DNA of 64,000 nt, from the NCBI RefSeq assembly GCF_020089865.1, contig NZ_JAIRBM010000001.1:1-64000 (forward strand), in the 5' to 3' direction. The notes below the pieces were generated by a model. That model saw nothing but the letters and a program-made list of their open reading frames with translations, was not told where the DNA came from and did not search any database. This DNA is from Microvirga puerhi. GTDB lineage: Bacteria > Pseudomonadota > Alphaproteobacteria > Rhizobiales > Beijerinckiaceae. Below are positions 43,570 to 53,024 of the stretch, piece by piece. Position numbers and translations under genes: made by a program. Numbering within the stretch: the first letter of the stretch is position 1; every line of letters starts with the position of its first letter.

Positions 43570-44541
43570 ATGTTGAACATGTCACGTCGAGGCGTCCTGT
43601 TAAGCGCGGCCATGGCTACAGCCTTCGGCTTGCCAAAACCGCTGGCCTTGGTTGCCGACGCATACGCGGAGACTCCCGTGGAGCCGACGATAGGCTTCTA
43701 CAAGTACAAGGTCGGGTCGATCGAGGCGACCGCCGTTTATGACGGCATTTGGCGCAAGCCTCATGATCCGACCTTCATCAAGGATGTGACCGTCGATGAG
43801 ACGAAAGCCGCGCTCGCCAGGGCAGGGCTGACGACGGATTTCATGCCGATCCCGCTGACGGTGCTGGTTCTGAAGATCGGCGACCGGCACATCATGATCG
43901 ACGCGGGGTCCGGGGTCGGCCAGTGGCAGGCCAATGCCACGCATCTGCCGGCCAACATGAAGGCCGCAGGCATCGACCGTAGCCAGATCGGCACGATCCT
44001 GGTCTCCCATTTCCACCCGGATCATGTGTGGGGCCTGATGGAGAAGGGTACGAATGCCGCCGTGTTTCCCGAGGCCGAGCTTGTGGTCAACAGCGTCGAA
44101 TACAAGTTCTGGACGGAGCCGGGGCGCGTCGAGAAACTGCCGGAGGGCCGTCGCGCAGCCGGCAAGCGGATCGCCGACGTTTTCCCGACATGGAACAACT
44201 GGAGGCTCGTCGAAAGCGGATCCGAGGTCGCGCCCGGCATTCGGATCCTCGACGCCTACGGCCATACGCCCGGCCATTCCGTCTTCCTGGTGACGTCAGG
44301 CGACGACCAACTGATGGTATCGAATGACACCATGTATGTCCCGGCTCTCCTGGCACCCCATCCCGAGTGGCAGGGCGCCTACGATCAGGATGGGCCTATG
44401 GCGATAACGGCTCGCCGCAAGATCGTCGACCAAGTCATTGCTGATGGGATGATGATCTGTGGTGCCCATTTCCCGTTCCCGGGCCGCGGCACGTTCGTGA
44501 GGGACGGCAACGCCTATGCCTTCACTCCCGTAGAGATCTAA
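43570..44541 (+). CDS. Exported metallo-beta-lactamase-fold hydrolase
   Basis: The 323-residue protein starts at ATG 43570 after GGAGGAGA (GTG 43567 is an alternative). SRRGVLLSAAMATAFGL is a Tat-like signal. The zinc-binding core is VSHFHPDHVWGL, with later ligands in YGHTPGHSVFLV and SNDTMY and in CGAHFPFPGRG. It belongs to the MBL-fold family of periplasmic hydrolases; quorum-quenching lactonases and sulfatases share the fold. It is under the ECF-type promoter, in an operon with the TPR gene 20 bases downstream. The substrate is unknown. Confidence 0.87.
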   Translation: MLNMSRRGVLLSAAMATAFGLPKPLALVADAYAETPVEPTIGFYKYKVGSIEATAVYDGIWRKPHDPTFIKDVTVDETKAALARAGLTTDFMPIPLTVLVLKIGDRHIMIDAGSGVGQWQANATHLPANMKAAGIDRSQIGTILVSHFHPDHVWGLMEKGTNAAVFPEAELVVNSVEYKFWTEPGRVEKLPEGRRAAGKRIADVFPTWNNWRLVESGSEVAPGIRILDAYGHTPGHSVFLVTSGDDQLMVSNDTMYVPALLAPHPEWQGAYDQDGPMAITARRKIVDQVIADGMMICGAHFPFPGRGTFVRDGNAYAFTPVEI

Positions 44542-44561
44542 ACCAGTAAGCGAGAACAATC

Positions 44562-45032
44562 ATGTTCAAGAAAACTTCACTCCTTAAAACCTCATTCCTT
44601 TCTTGGGCTCTCCTCGGCACGCTGGTGTTCACGCCAGTCCTGATGAGCAGCGCGGCCTTTGCTGTCGACGATGACACATCGACAGGATCGGTCGATCTGA
44701 GTTCGGTGCGCGCCAAGATCAAGGCGGCCAATTATGCTGCGGCGCTGGAAGAACTGCGGGGACTGGCGGAAGATACGCAGCAGGCGGATGTCTATAATCT
44801 GCTGGGCTACACGCTGCGGAAGACGGGCGACTTTGATACGTCGCTGACCTACTACAACAAGGCCTTGCAGCTCCAGCCCGACTTCAAGGCGGCCCGTGAG
44901 TATCTCGGTGAGTTGTACGTCGAAACCGGGAATGTCGGGAAAGCCAGAGAGCAGCTTGCCGCGTTGGACAAACTCTGCCCAGGCGGATGCGAGGAGCGCG
45001 AGGATCTGGCGAAAGCGCTGGAAGGAAAATAA
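44562..45032 (+). CDS. Exported TPR protein
   Basis: The 156-residue protein has a signal peptide ending AAFAVDDD and two to three TPR-like repeats (AALEELRGLAEDTQQADVYN, then GYTLRKTGDFDTSLTYYNKA). It is a periplasmic scaffold of unknown partner. The 20-base gap from the MBL-fold gene and the shared promoter point to one transcript. A terminator follows. Confidence 0.82.
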   Translation: MFKKTSLLKTSFLSWALLGTLVFTPVLMSSAAFAVDDDTSTGSVDLSSVRAKIKAANYAAALEELRGLAEDTQQADVYNLLGYTLRKTGDFDTSLTYYNKALQLQPDFKAAREYLGELYVETGNVGKAREQLAALDKLCPGGCEEREDLAKALEGK

Positions 45033-45046
45033 GCGATCGCTATGCG

Positions 45047-45076
45047 GGTGGGCGAGGCCATCGCCCATCCTTTCGT
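45047..45076 (+). terminator. Terminator of the MBL-fold/TPR operon
   Basis: GGTGGGCG at 45047-45054 pairs with CGCCCATC at 45062-45069 (one G-U pair) around a seven-base loop, followed by CTTTCGTTT. Confidence 0.7.
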
Positions 45077-45217
45077 TTGTCGGCACAGGGTAGTTCCTCA
45101 CGCTCCTTGACGCATCGCGCGGACTTTCGGTTCACAAAAGTCGCGATGTGCTGCTTCAGATAAGGACCATTGGATCTGCATGGGCCGGTGAGACTATCCC
45201 GATCAGTTCACGATCGG

Positions 45218-46003
45218 TCATTCGCGAGCGAGGCGATCCTGGAACCTGTGCATGAACTCCTGCAGCTCGCCCACATTCAGATCCGAAACAGCCCAGAAGA
45301 TCATCCCGCTGCCGGACCAGCGGAGCGTGTTGTATCCATTGTTGACCGAGGACTGCGCCTGCTCGATGCCGAGCCCATTCTTCTCGACAGGCCAGATGAA
45401 AAGATTAATCACATGCTCGCGGCGTTTGTACACCAGTGCCGCAACCGCCCGCCCGGCAATGTAGTCGAGCCGGCCGCCGGCCAGCGGGAATCCTTCGCTC
45501 GCGAGATCGATCACCGGGGGGGCGAAATCGACCCGGCCATCGAACCAGGGCTTCACCGTATGCCGGTCCGAGGTCGTTACATCCGTGATGTGGTTCGCCA
45601 TAAGGGAGCGAACATGCTCGGAGACGAGCTCCTGCTCCAGATCCGGCGATGGACGCGGCACGATCAAGGCGACGGCGAGACCGGCGGCGAACGCGGCAGC
45701 TGGAATGCCAAGATACTGGCCCCACCGCAGGCGCTGCCACCAGCGCGTTGTTGTCGGTATGTCCGGAGTGGCAGATGCGGGTTCAAGACTTGCCAAAATG
45801 CGGGCGCGTAGCGCGTCAGGCGCGCGGTAGCGCAGCCCGTCCTGACGCAGGATTGCCCGCTGCTCCTTCAGGCGCTGATACTCGTCGGCACAGGCTGTGC
45901 AGGTCCTCAGATGATTTTCGATCTGGAGATCGTTAGCGACGTCCAATTCTCCATCCAGATGGCCATGCAGGAGGATCTTCATGTCGTCACAGGGGAGGGT
46001 CAT
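45218..46003 (-). CDS. Anti-sigma factor with zinc-finger and one membrane helix
   Basis: The 261-residue protein starts at ATG 46003, four bases overlapping the sigma-factor stop. The N-terminal zinc-binding anti-sigma domain has ENHLRTCTACADEYQ (H-x3-C-x2-C). A membrane helix lies at about 100-121 (YLGIPAAAFAAGLAVALIVP). The periplasmic part of about 140 residues ends in LNVGELQEFMHRFQDRLARE. It holds the sigma factor inactive at the membrane until a periplasmic signal comes. The signal is unknown. Confidence 0.88.
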   Translation of the reverse strand: MTLPCDDMKILLHGHLDGELDVANDLQIENHLRTCTACADEYQRLKEQRAILRQDGLRYRAPDALRARILASLEPASATPDIPTTTRWWQRLRWGQYLGIPAAAFAAGLAVALIVPRPSPDLEQELVSEHVRSLMANHITDVTTSDRHTVKPWFDGRVDFAPPVIDLASEGFPLAGGRLDYIAGRAVAALVYKRREHVINLFIWPVEKNGLGIEQAQSSVNNGYNTLRWSGSGMIFWAVSDLNVGELQEFMHRFQDRLARE

Positions 46004-46608
46004 GGCCGTGCCTCCGCATTGCCAACATTGCGCTGGCGCCAAGCGTCTGCGAGCAGCTGGCGCGCCCGCGCGAGGCGGGACATCACGGTTCCGATCGGCG
46101 TCCCAGTCGCTTCGGCGATTTCCTGATAGGAGAGTTCTTCGAGCTCACGCAGAACCAGTGTCTCACGGAACGGGAGGGGCAGGCTCTCGATCAACGCCCT
46201 CATGGCGGCGATCTCGTCGTGTCTGACAGTCGTGATTTCAGGACTATCCGCGGGATCGATCAGGCCGGCTCCGCTATCCGGCGCAATGCTCGGAGCATCG
46301 CCACGATCTCCTCCGACATTCTCGAGCGACACTGTTGGATCCGATGCCGAGGCTTTCGCCCAGGTGTGACAGCAGTTTCTCACGATTGCCAGAATCCAGG
46401 CTTTCGGATCGCCGCCTCTGTAGCCTTCAAAGGCGCGAAACGCCCGCAGGAACGCTTCCTGTGCGACGTCCTCAGCGGCGACGGGGTCCCGCAGGAGATA
46501 GCGCGCCAGATTATAGGCGGCGTCCAGATGTGGGAGCATCAGCTCGTGGAAGCGCCGGGCGGCGGCGGCTTGCCCAGCCGTCAATGAAGGCGACAGGGAG
46601 ACCGGCAC
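46000..46608 (-). CDS. ECF sigma factor
   Basis: The 202-residue factor starts at GTG 46608 by GGAGG five bases upstream; the same frame stays open to 46794, so a longer form is possible. Region 2 is LARYLLRDPVAAEDVAQEAF (about residues 34-53), and region 4 is LPLPFRETLVLRELEELSYQ followed by EIAEATGTPIGTVMSRLARA. It is overlapped by the anti-sigma gene. The promoter at 46901-46929 would control it, so it activates its own operon. Region 2/4 form is that of small ECF factors. Confidence 0.88.
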   Translation of the reverse strand: MPVSLSPSLTAGQAAAARRFHELMLPHLDAAYNLARYLLRDPVAAEDVAQEAFLRAFRAFEGYRGGDPKAWILAIVRNCCHTWAKASASDPTVSLENVGGDRGDAPSIAPDSGAGLIDPADSPEITTVRHDEIAAMRALIESLPLPFRETLVLRELEELSYQEIAEATGTPIGTVMSRLARARQLLADAWRQRNVGNAEARP

Positions 46609-46900
46609 AGGTTCCTCCGCGCGTTGCTGGATTGTACCTCCGTCGCTCCGGCCTGTCACACCTCCGGATGCTGTGGGCCAAACCACCGACCATTGCGGAG
46701 TGCACGGCCGGAGCCGCGGCCCAACCATGACCATGGCCGCCAGGGTCCATCGAGAGAACATGCGTCCGTCGTTGAGCGCGTTTCCGTTCATCATCAGGCG
46801 TTCCTGTGCGACTAAGGCGGCTTCATGGCTGTTCAGGAGGTTCTCCAGGCAGTTGGCCTGACAACACTCCTATTGGTCAGGCTGATGCTGCGCTGCCTAT

Positions 46901-46929
46901 CCAGACCGAACCAGACCCAGGTTTATTCC
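46901..46929 (-). promoter_or_regulatory. ECF-type promoter of the sigma/anti-sigma operon
   Basis: On the minus strand GGAATAA (46929-46923) is followed by 16 bases and GTCTGG (46906-46901). This implies a leader of about 290 bases before the chosen GTG start, or about 100 bases if an ATG at 46794 is used. The motif equals that of the two other sites. Confidence 0.7.
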
Positions 46930-47019
46930 CGCCCGGCGGGAGAATTCCGCAGGCTGTACCTCCGCAGGTGCGATGAAGCACGTCCGGGCATGCGCGGTTC
47001 GCTCGCGGCGCGCCTTCCG
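46930..47019. other. Divergent control region between ECF operon and receiver gene
   Basis: Two ECF-type promoters face away from each other around this segment, one to the left at 46901-46929 and one to the right at 47020-47048. No gene is seen between 46609 and 47129. Confidence 0.5.
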
Positions 47020-47048
47020 GGAATAACGGGTCAGTCGGACGGGTCACT
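47020..47048 (+). promoter_or_regulatory. ECF-type promoter of the degenerate receiver gene
   Basis: GGAATAA at 47020-47026, a 16-base spacer, and GTCACT at 47043-47048. It points rightward, about 80 bases before the ATG at 47130. Confidence 0.65.
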
Positions 47049-47129
47049 GAAACATGAGGCGAGACGAATGGCGCCTCGAATCGAGTAGCACCGGAATTCT
47101 TCAAAGAGGCATGTGCCTGGGAGGCTGAC

Positions 47130-47540
47130 ATGGGCGGGAACCGTCGCGTGCGCATTCTTGTCGCCGACAGCAATCCAATCTTCCGTGAAACCGTTGCCCA
47201 GCGGCTCCGCGCCGAAGGATACGACGCGATTACCGCAGCCACGGGAGAGGGTGCCTTCATCATTCTGCGGGATTGGCAGTCGCCCGTTGATTGGCTCTAC
47301 GCCAGAGCCGGCCTGCCTGTCCTGATCGACGGCTGGATTCTGGCCGACGAGTATCACGATGCTCATCCGACACGTCCTGCCGTGATCGCGGCGCCGGCCG
47401 CCCGGCCAGCCCATCAAGGCGACATCGTCCTCGCTCATCCGAGTCCAGCCGCGGTGCTAGGGATCATCCGCGAGATCATCAGAACTGGCCACGGTTCGCC
47501 AACCGAGACCGACGCAGATCATCAGCGGCACGCGGCGTAG
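47130..47540 (+). CDS. Degenerate receiver-domain protein
   Basis: The 136-residue protein has the receiver fold start RVRILVADSNPIFRETVAQR (D13 acidic site). The usual phosphoacceptor in the D-x-x-L-P pattern is arginine, R59 in YARAGLP. The conserved lysine near the end is replaced by H103 in IVLAHPSP. It cannot be phosphorylated by the standard path. It resembles the small receiver proteins of Methylobacterium-like bacteria that end in IIREI helices. It starts after GGGAGG and is under an ECF-type promoter. Confidence 0.8.
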   Translation: MGGNRRVRILVADSNPIFRETVAQRLRAEGYDAITAATGEGAFIILRDWQSPVDWLYARAGLPVLIDGWILADEYHDAHPTRPAVIAAPAARPAHQGDIVLAHPSPAAVLGIIREIIRTGHGSPTETDADHQRHAA

Positions 47541-47610
47541 TGATCGAGCGCCCAGGCCATCGTTTCGAATGGAAGGTGTTTCGGAGTCCTGTCTTCCTTG
47601 GAGGCTTATC

Positions 47611-47964
47611 ATGATGACGAACAAGAAAATGCGTTGGTTTGCCGATGCCGATGAGCGGGGGCCTTTTGAGGGCGGAACTCGCGTCGCGCGGATGATCTCG
47701 TTCGCTATGGTCTCAACGAGATCGGGTCGCAACTCTCACGGTGCTGCCGTGCGGCATGTGTCCTCCACGTCCGTGATTCCAGCTGTCGAGGGCCCACGGG
47801 AGCCAGGCCATTCCAACAGCGGGGAAGTTCCGTTGCCGCAATGGATAAGGGCTACGCGCTCGAACCGTGCAAGTAGGTTCCTTCCACGTTTCCTGGCCGC
47901 TCTTGCAGTCTTGGCGGCGGCAAATGCCATTTTGAGCACCGTTCTGGAGCTGGCTTGGCTCTGA
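47611..47964 (+). CDS. Hypothetical protein with C-terminal membrane helix
   Basis: The 117-residue frame starts at ATG 47611 after GGAGG (a second ATG follows at 47614). The N-terminal 80 residues are polar, and the end is a membrane helix (FLAALAVLAAANAILSTVLE). No domain is recognised. The strong ribosome binding site supports it; the middle is of low complexity. Confidence 0.45.
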   Translation: MMTNKKMRWFADADERGPFEGGTRVARMISFAMVSTRSGRNSHGAAVRHVSSTSVIPAVEGPREPGHSNSGEVPLPQWIRATRSNRASRFLPRFLAALAVLAAANAILSTVLELAWL

Positions 47965-48288
47965 TCCACCCGACGCAAACGCGCGCAAGATCATCCTCGG
48001 CACGAGGCGGACCTTGCGCCCTGATCAGATTGCGAATGACAGGCGGATGTCCAAGGAGCGCAGGCGACAATGCCTTTGCCGTGCGAGAGGCTGGAACTGA
48101 GCCTTTGAAGGCCAAGGTCTACTTGAGATGTCGTTGTCCAAAACTGCGCCGAGAAGCATCCTTCAAACCGCTTGACCGAGAACGGAAAAGGACCTATCTG
48201 ACCGTCACCGCCGAGGGCGCCTTGCTGAGGATCGCCCGTAATCTTGTGGACCGAACGCCAGAAGTTCAGGTTTTTCAGGTGGTTACGG

Positions 48289-48362
48289 TGGGGGATAGTT
48301 TAATGGTAGAACAGCGGACTCTGACTCCGTTAGTCTTGGTTCGAATCCAGGTCCCCCAGCCA
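48289..48362 (+). tRNA. tRNA-Gln (anticodon CUG)
   Basis: The 74-base molecule folds as a full cloverleaf. The acceptor TGGGGGA pairs with TCCCCCA, followed by the discriminator G and an encoded CCA. The anticodon arm is GCGGA-CTCTGAC-TCCGT with anticodon CUG, and the T-arm is CTTGG-TTCGAAT-CCAGG. It carries glutamine in the anticodon sense, and the gatCAB enzyme of this window would amidate Glu-tRNA-Gln made by a non-discriminating synthetase, if that is the route here. No other RNA gene is adjacent. Confidence 0.95.
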
Positions 48363-48735
48363 ATCTTTCTTCTCGGGAAATACTGACAGTCAGTCGAAAA
48401 GGCCGAAGTCCGGCCATCTGTGCGTCCGCGGCATATATTTACGCGGGTGAGGGCATGCGGTTCTCACATGTTTGGCTGATTTGTCGCCGTCCGCACAGAT
48501 GGCAGCGAGATGCTGCACGCACAGCACCCTTCCAAACATCCTTAGGAAATGCCCGCCTCATCGTCCGCGAACCGGAGTCATCGCGCACGGCTCGCTCGCC
48601 TGCAGCGATCTTCGGCGGTTGGCGAAACGACGGCCTGACGCGCTTGAACCCGATTCAGGAATTGTTCAAACAAGCTGTACCATTGTGACTCCTATCGCGG
48701 TCGGTGCATGGCGCTGGCCGGGCAGGAGACAAAAA
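48363..48735. other. Intergenic region after tRNA-Gln
   Basis: About 370 bases with no accepted gene. Frames that run into the next gene lack a start signal before 48736. No terminator for the tRNA is obvious. Confidence 0.45.
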
Positions 48736-49104
48736 ATGACGTTAGGTCAAAGGGTTCCTCGGTGGACCTTGGGGGCAATTGCAGGAGCCCTGTGCCTTGG
48801 CGCCGTGAGCGCACAGGCGGCACCGATTCCATTCGGAGCCGGTGATTCTCCGGCAATCGTGCACAAAGCTCAGTTTTTCTACGATGGGCCCGATTATTAC
48901 GATCCGCCGCCGCCGCCACGCTATTACGGTCCGCCGCCCGGTTATCGCCGGCCGCCTCCGCCGCCGCCTCCGGGCTATTACGGTCCGCCGCGCGGCTACT
49001 ACAACCGCGAGGCCGCGAAGGAATACATGAAGGATTACAAGCGAGCCGAGAAAGAGATGACCAAGGAGCAGATTCGCTCCTGGAACCGCCGCAACGGCTT
49101 CTGA
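48736..49104 (+). CDS. Exported proline/tyrosine-rich small protein
   Basis: The start is ATG 48736 after AGGAG. The 122-residue protein has a signal peptide cut near AQAAPIP. A proline-tyrosine-glycine stretch follows (YYDPPPPPRYYGPPPGYRRP), and the basic C-terminal helix is YMKDYKRAEKEMTKEQIRSW. This two-part layout suggests a small cell-envelope protein with a flexible spacer. Function unknown. Confidence 0.68.
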   Translation: MTLGQRVPRWTLGAIAGALCLGAVSAQAAPIPFGAGDSPAIVHKAQFFYDGPDYYDPPPPPRYYGPPPGYRRPPPPPPPGYYGPPRGYYNREAAKEYMKDYKRAEKEMTKEQIRSWNRRNGF

Positions 49105-49120
49105 CGAGACGGTGCTCTAC

Positions 49121-49165
49121 GCATCGGACGTGAGCGCGAATTCGCGTCCGATGCTTTAAGGTTTT
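49121..49165 (+). terminator. Terminator after the small exported-protein gene
   Basis: GCATCGGACG at 49121-49130 pairs with CGTCCGATGC at 49145-49154, with an inner GCGAATTCGC palindrome, followed by TTTAAGGTTTTGATTTT. Confidence 0.75.
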
Positions 49166-49216
49166 GATTTTAAAGACTTGTTTGCGCAAGCGGGTTCCAC
49201 GCTTGTGTTTGGTATT

Positions 49217-49801
49217 CTAGTCGTCCAGCGCGCCGCCTTCGGGCGGCGTGTCCATGTCGAGCTCGGACCGAAGACGGGCTTCGTCTTCCTCATCCTCTTT
49301 CAGCGCTGCAATACGCTCGTAACGGTCGAGCGCGCCCTGCAGGATGTACGCAGCTGCCATCTTGTCGACCACGTCGGCGCGCGTCGCCCGCGAGGCGTCG
49401 GCATCGAGGAGGGTGCGGGTCACGGCCATGGTGGAAAGCCGCTCGTCCCAGAACAGGACCGGTCCCGGATAGATCGGTTTCAGATTGCGGATGAAGGCGC
49501 GGGTCGCCTGGGAGCGCGGTCCCTCGCTCCCATCCATGTTGAGCGGCAATCCGACGACCAGCCCTCCGACCTCGTAGCGGTCGATCAGGGCTTTCAGGCG
49601 CTGCGCATCGGGCGTGAATTTCACGCGCTTGATCGTCTCGAGGGGGGTTGCGATCCGCCGCTCCACGTCCGACAGGGCAACGCCGATCGTCTTGGTGCCG
49701 AGGTCGATCCCGATCAGGCGAGCGCGCGGGGCAAGCCCCTCCATAAGGGCGATGAGCTCCTGGTCCGTGGCGAGCAATGCGGCCTCCTTCTTGCGGCTCA
49801 C
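49217..49801 (-). CDS. ruvX: Putative Holliday-junction resolvase / pre-16S nuclease YqgF (RuvX)
   Basis: The 194-residue protein has the YqgF signature [20 protein letters not shown] and [20 protein letters not shown], with [20 protein letters not shown]. YqgF family nucleases trim the 16S rRNA 5' end in bacteria. Acidic residues D35 and E in the DERLS segment match the RNase-H-like active site. The frame opens with GTG at 49801; a TTG at 49777 has AAGGAGG at better spacing and may be the true start. The last residues are acidic and non-conserved. Confidence 0.9.
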   Translation of the reverse strand: MSRKKEAALLATDQELIALMEGLAPRARLIGIDLGTKTIGVALSDVERRIATPLETIKRVKFTPDAQRLKALIDRYEVGGLVVGLPLNMDGSEGPRSQATRAFIRNLKPIYPGPVLFWDERLSTMAVTRTLLDADASRATRADVVDKMAAAYILQGALDRYERIAALKEDEEDEARLRSELDMDTPPEGGALDD

Positions 49802-49965
49802 CTTACAGGAAGACGGGCGGGAAGTCCCCCGCAGCCGACGCTCCCTTCCCGGCAGCGCGGTTATTGCCTAGCTTCGGGCCGATCTCGCAGCGAGTCGCGT
49901 CCGATGGACCGTGGCCGGATGCCGCGGCTGCTCCATCTCTTTCCCGTCACCTGAAGGGTCTCGTC

Positions 49966-50664
49966 ATGAAAATCACCTGGTTCGGGCATTCCGCCTTCCG
50001 TCTCGATTTCGCGAACAGCGTCCTGCTGATCGATCCGTTCTTTTCCGGAAACCCGGCCTTCGAGGGCAGCAAGGAGAGGGCCTATGAGGGGGCGACTCAC
50101 ATCCTCATCACCCACGGCCATGGAGATCATGTGGGCGATACCGTCACGATCGCGAGGGCCACGGGCGCCAAAGTGGTCACGAATTTCGACCTGTGCATGT
50201 ACCTCGTGTCGCAGGGCGTGGAGAATTTCGACCCGATGAATACGGGCGGCACGATCCAGCAGGACGGGTTCTCGGTGAGCATGGTCCGGGCGGACCATTC
50301 GGCCGGTCTGGTAGAGATGGGCGTGAATTTCCCGCTCGGAAGCGCCAACGGGCTCATCGTCAAGGCGCCGGGCGAGCCGACGATCTATCACATGGGCGAC
50401 ACGGATATTTTCAACGACATGGAGCTGATCGCCGAGATCCACCGGCCCGACGTGGCCATGGTGCCGATCGGCGACCGCTTCACCATGGGTGGGGATGTCG
50501 CGGCGCTCGCGGTCGAGCGCTTCTTCAAGCTCAAGGCGGCGATTCCCTGCCATTACGGCTCATTCCCGATCATCGACCAGACAGCGGACAAGTTCGTGGC
50601 GGCCCTGGACGGGAAGGGCACGCAGGTGGTGGTGCCGCACAAGACCGTGGGCGTGAGAATCTGA
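49966..50664 (+). CDS. UPF0173 metal-dependent hydrolase
   Basis: The 232-residue protein starts at ATG 49966. It has the MBL-fold motif [13 protein letters not shown] near the N-terminus (about 50-62), later ligands in [19 protein letters not shown] and a final HYGSFPIID. It belongs to the UPF0173 family of small metal-dependent hydrolases; the substrate is unknown. It lies 88 bases before gatC on the same strand. Confidence 0.92.
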   Translation: MKITWFGHSAFRLDFANSVLLIDPFFSGNPAFEGSKERAYEGATHILITHGHGDHVGDTVTIARATGAKVVTNFDLCMYLVSQGVENFDPMNTGGTIQQDGFSVSMVRADHSAGLVEMGVNFPLGSANGLIVKAPGEPTIYHMGDTDIFNDMELIAEIHRPDVAMVPIGDRFTMGGDVAALAVERFFKLKAAIPCHYGSFPIIDQTADKFVAALDGKGTQVVVPHKTVGVRI

Positions 50665-50752
50665 GCACTGGCCCTCGGATCATATCCGACATTGCGGCCC
50701 GAGGCGGGCGGGTGTTATAGCCCGCCCCATTGCATCAAAGGGTTGCCCATTC

Positions 50753-51040
50753 ATGTCGGTCGATCAGAAAACGGTTCGCCGGATCGCGCATCTGGCGCGC
50801 ATTGCGGTCCAGGAGGAAGATGTTCCGCATCTTCAGGGCGAGCTCAACGCCATCCTGTCCTTCGTGGAGCAACTCAACGAAGTGAATGTCGAAGGCGTAG
50901 AGCCGATGACGTCCGTGACACCCATGGTCATGAAGAAGCGCCAGGACGGGATCACCGACGGCGAGAATGCTGCGAAGGTGCTCATGAACGCGCCCGCGCG
51001 GGAGGATGACTTCTTCGTCGTGCCGAAGGTGATCGAGTAG
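50753..51040 (+). CDS. gatC: Asp/Glu-tRNA amidotransferase subunit C
   Basis: The 95-residue protein is the small bridging subunit of Gat[23 protein letters not shown] and [20 protein letters not shown] are the family signature, and the C-terminal [10 protein letters not shown] end is normal. It holds GatA and GatB together. gatA follows with a 92-base gap. Confidence 0.95.
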   Translation: MSVDQKTVRRIAHLARIAVQEEDVPHLQGELNAILSFVEQLNEVNVEGVEPMTSVTPMVMKKRQDGITDGENAAKVLMNAPAREDDFFVVPKVIE

Positions 51041-51132
51041 GCGCAAGGCCTTCTCGCCCCCGATTTCCGCCAGATTCAAGGCGTCAAAGGCCGAAAGAGC
51101 CCGGCCATGGCGCTCACAAGAGATCAAGTCCC

Positions 51133-52653
51133 GTGACAGAACTGACCCATCTCACCATCGCAGAGGCCCGCGACGGGCTGAAGGCCAAGAGCTTCTCGGC
51201 GACCGAACTCGCGAAGGCCCATATCGACGCCATCGAGAAGGCGAGGGCGCTCAACGCCTATGTGCTGGAAACGCCTGAGAAGGCGCTTTCCATGGCCAAA
51301 GCTTCGGATGAGCGGCTCGCCAAGAGCGAAGGCGGGGCTCTCGAGGGAATCCCGCTGGGAATCAAGGACCTGTTCTGCACCGACGGTGTGGAATCGACCG
51401 CCGGTTCCAAGATCCTCAAGGGCTTCAAGCCGCCTTACGAGTCGACTGTCACGCAGAATCTCTGGAACGACGGCGCCGTGATGCTGGGCAAGCTCAACAT
51501 GGACGAGTTCGCCATGGGCTCGTCCAACGAGACCAGCGCCTTCGGCCCGGTCGTGTCTCCCTGGCGCCGACAGGGTTCGAACGTCTCGGCGGGCGCGGCC
51601 GGTGCCATCGAGGGCACCCATCTCGTTCCTGGCGGTTCCTCGGGTGGTTCTGCTGCGGCGGTAGCGGCGCATCTCTGCCTCGGCGCAACTGCAACCGATA
51701 CTGGCGGTTCGATCCGCCAGCCGGCCGCCTTCACCGGCACCGTCGGCATCAAGCCGACCTATGGCCGCGTCTCGCGCTGGGGCACGGTGGCTTTCGCCTC
51801 GTCCTTGGACCAGGCGGGGCCGATCACCCGCACAGTGCGGGATTCGGCCATTATGCTGCGCTCCATGTCGGGCGCCGACCCGAAGGACACCACCTGCGTC
51901 GACCTGCCGGTGCCGGATTTCGAGGCGGCGGTGTCGCGCGGCGTGAAGGGCCTGAAGATCGGCATTCCGAAGGAATATCGGATCGACGGCATGTCGCCGG
52001 AGATCGAGAAGCTCTGGCAGCAGGGAACGGAATGGCTGCGCGCGGCCGGCGCCGAGATTGTTGAGGTCTCGCTGCCACACACGAAATACGCACTGCCGGC
52101 CTACTACATCGTCGCTCCCGCCGAAGCCTCGTCGAATCTCGCCCGCTATGACGGCGTCCGCTACGGTATCCGCGAGAACGGCAAGGACATCGTCGCCATG
52201 TACGAGAAGACCCGCGCAGCCGGTTTCGGCCGCGAGGTCAAGCGCCGCATCATGATCGGGACCTATGTGCTCTCGGCGGGCTATTACGACGCTTATTACG
52301 TGCGCGCCCAGAAGATTCGCACCCTGATCAAGCGCGACTTCGAAGAGGTCTATGCGAAGGGCGTTCATGCGATCCTGACGCCGGCGACGCCCTCCGCTGC
52401 CTTCGGCATCGGCGAGAAGGGTTCGGGGGACCCCGTCGAGATGTATCTCAACGACATCTTCACCGTGACGGTGAACATGGCGGGCCTGCCGGGCATCGCA
52501 GTTCCGGCCGGTCTCGATGCGCAGGGACTGCCGCTGGGCCTCCAGCTCATCGGCCGCGCTTTCGATGAAGAGACGCTCTTCGCGGCAGGTCAGGTCATCG
52601 AGGATTCCGCAGGCCGCGTGACGCTGCCTGGCGCCTGGTGGGCAGGCGCGTGA
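51133..52653 (+). CDS. gatA: Asp/Glu-tRNA amidotransferase subunit A
   Basis: The 506-residue amidase starts with GTG at 51133. The amidase signature is present: [20 protein letters not shown] holds the catalytic serines of the Ser-cisSer-Lys triad, with [19 protein letters not shown] (lysine) before it. It makes ammonia from glutamine for the tRNA transamidation reaction. The length and order are normal. Its stop overlaps the next gene by four bases. Confidence 0.95.
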   Translation: MTELTHLTIAEARDGLKAKSFSATELAKAHIDAIEKARALNAYVLETPEKALSMAKASDERLAKSEGGALEGIPLGIKDLFCTDGVESTAGSKILKGFKPPYESTVTQNLWNDGAVMLGKLNMDEFAMGSSNETSAFGPVVSPWRRQGSNVSAGAAGAIEGTHLVPGGSSGGSAAAVAAHLCLGATATDTGGSIRQPAAFTGTVGIKPTYGRVSRWGTVAFASSLDQAGPITRTVRDSAIMLRSMSGADPKDTTCVDLPVPDFEAAVSRGVKGLKIGIPKEYRIDGMSPEIEKLWQQGTEWLRAAGAEIVEVSLPHTKYALPAYYIVAPAEASSNLARYDGVRYGIRENGKDIVAMYEKTRAAGFGREVKRRIMIGTYVLSAGYYDAYYVRAQKIRTLIKRDFEEVYAKGVHAILTPATPSAAFGIGEKGSGDPVEMYLNDIFTVTVNMAGLPGIAVPAGLDAQGLPLGLQLIGRAFDEETLFAAGQVIEDSAGRVTLPGAWWAGA

Positions 52654-52943
52654 CGCCTCCCGCCATTCCCCTTGCGGTCTGGCTCTGGGGTGCGTTCGAT
52701 CCGGTTCTGGTGATCGCGGCGGTCCTGCTCGGTTGGAAGGCCGACCAGTTCGGCAAGGTTTTCATCGCTGCCATCGCGGCGCTCGGCGTCGCCGTGCTGT
52801 TCTCGTGGCTCGTCACGGGGCTCGACATCCCGTGGTTCGCTCCGGTCAGCCACGACACGCCGACGCTTCTGCCGGTCCGCGCCATTGCCGCACTGCTCTG
52901 GGCCGGAGGCGCCTATGCGGCGCGTCGGGTGGCGGGGCGTTAG
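52650..52943 (+). CDS. Small membrane protein
   Basis: The 97-residue protein starts at GTG 52650, overlapping the gatA stop (GTGA). Three hydrophobic stretches ([60 protein letters not shown]) suggest an inner-membrane protein. The function is unknown. It is translationally coupled to gatA. Confidence 0.65.
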   Translation: MTPPAIPLAVWLWGAFDPVLVIAAVLLGWKADQFGKVFIAAIAALGVAVLFSWLVTGLDIPWFAPVSHDTPTLLPVRAIAALLWAGGAYAARRVAGR

Positions 52944-52963
52944 GAAGACGGTCGCCGTCCGTC

Positions 52964-53003
52964 GTCATTCCGAGCCCAGCGCTGCGCGCTGTCCCGGAGT
53001 GAC
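52964..53003. repeat. Dispersed palindromic repeat
   Basis: The 40-base element GTCATTCCGAGC-...-GTCCCGGAGTGAC has inverted ends and is nearly identical to the segment 57672-57711. It lies between the gatA-linked gene and a convergent gene. Confidence 0.65.
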
Positions 53004-53024
53004 GAGTTTTGGATCGAATCCCGC

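Noticed and set aside
46609-46794. N-terminal extension of the ECF sigma factor up to an ATG at 46794
   Set aside because: A strong ribosome binding site precedes GTG 46608 and the extension has no conserved content. A frameshifted signal-peptide-like segment in this stretch was noticed but cannot be supported.
47955-48386. Open frame running through the tRNA-Gln gene
   Set aside because: It overlaps the tRNA and has no coding signal.
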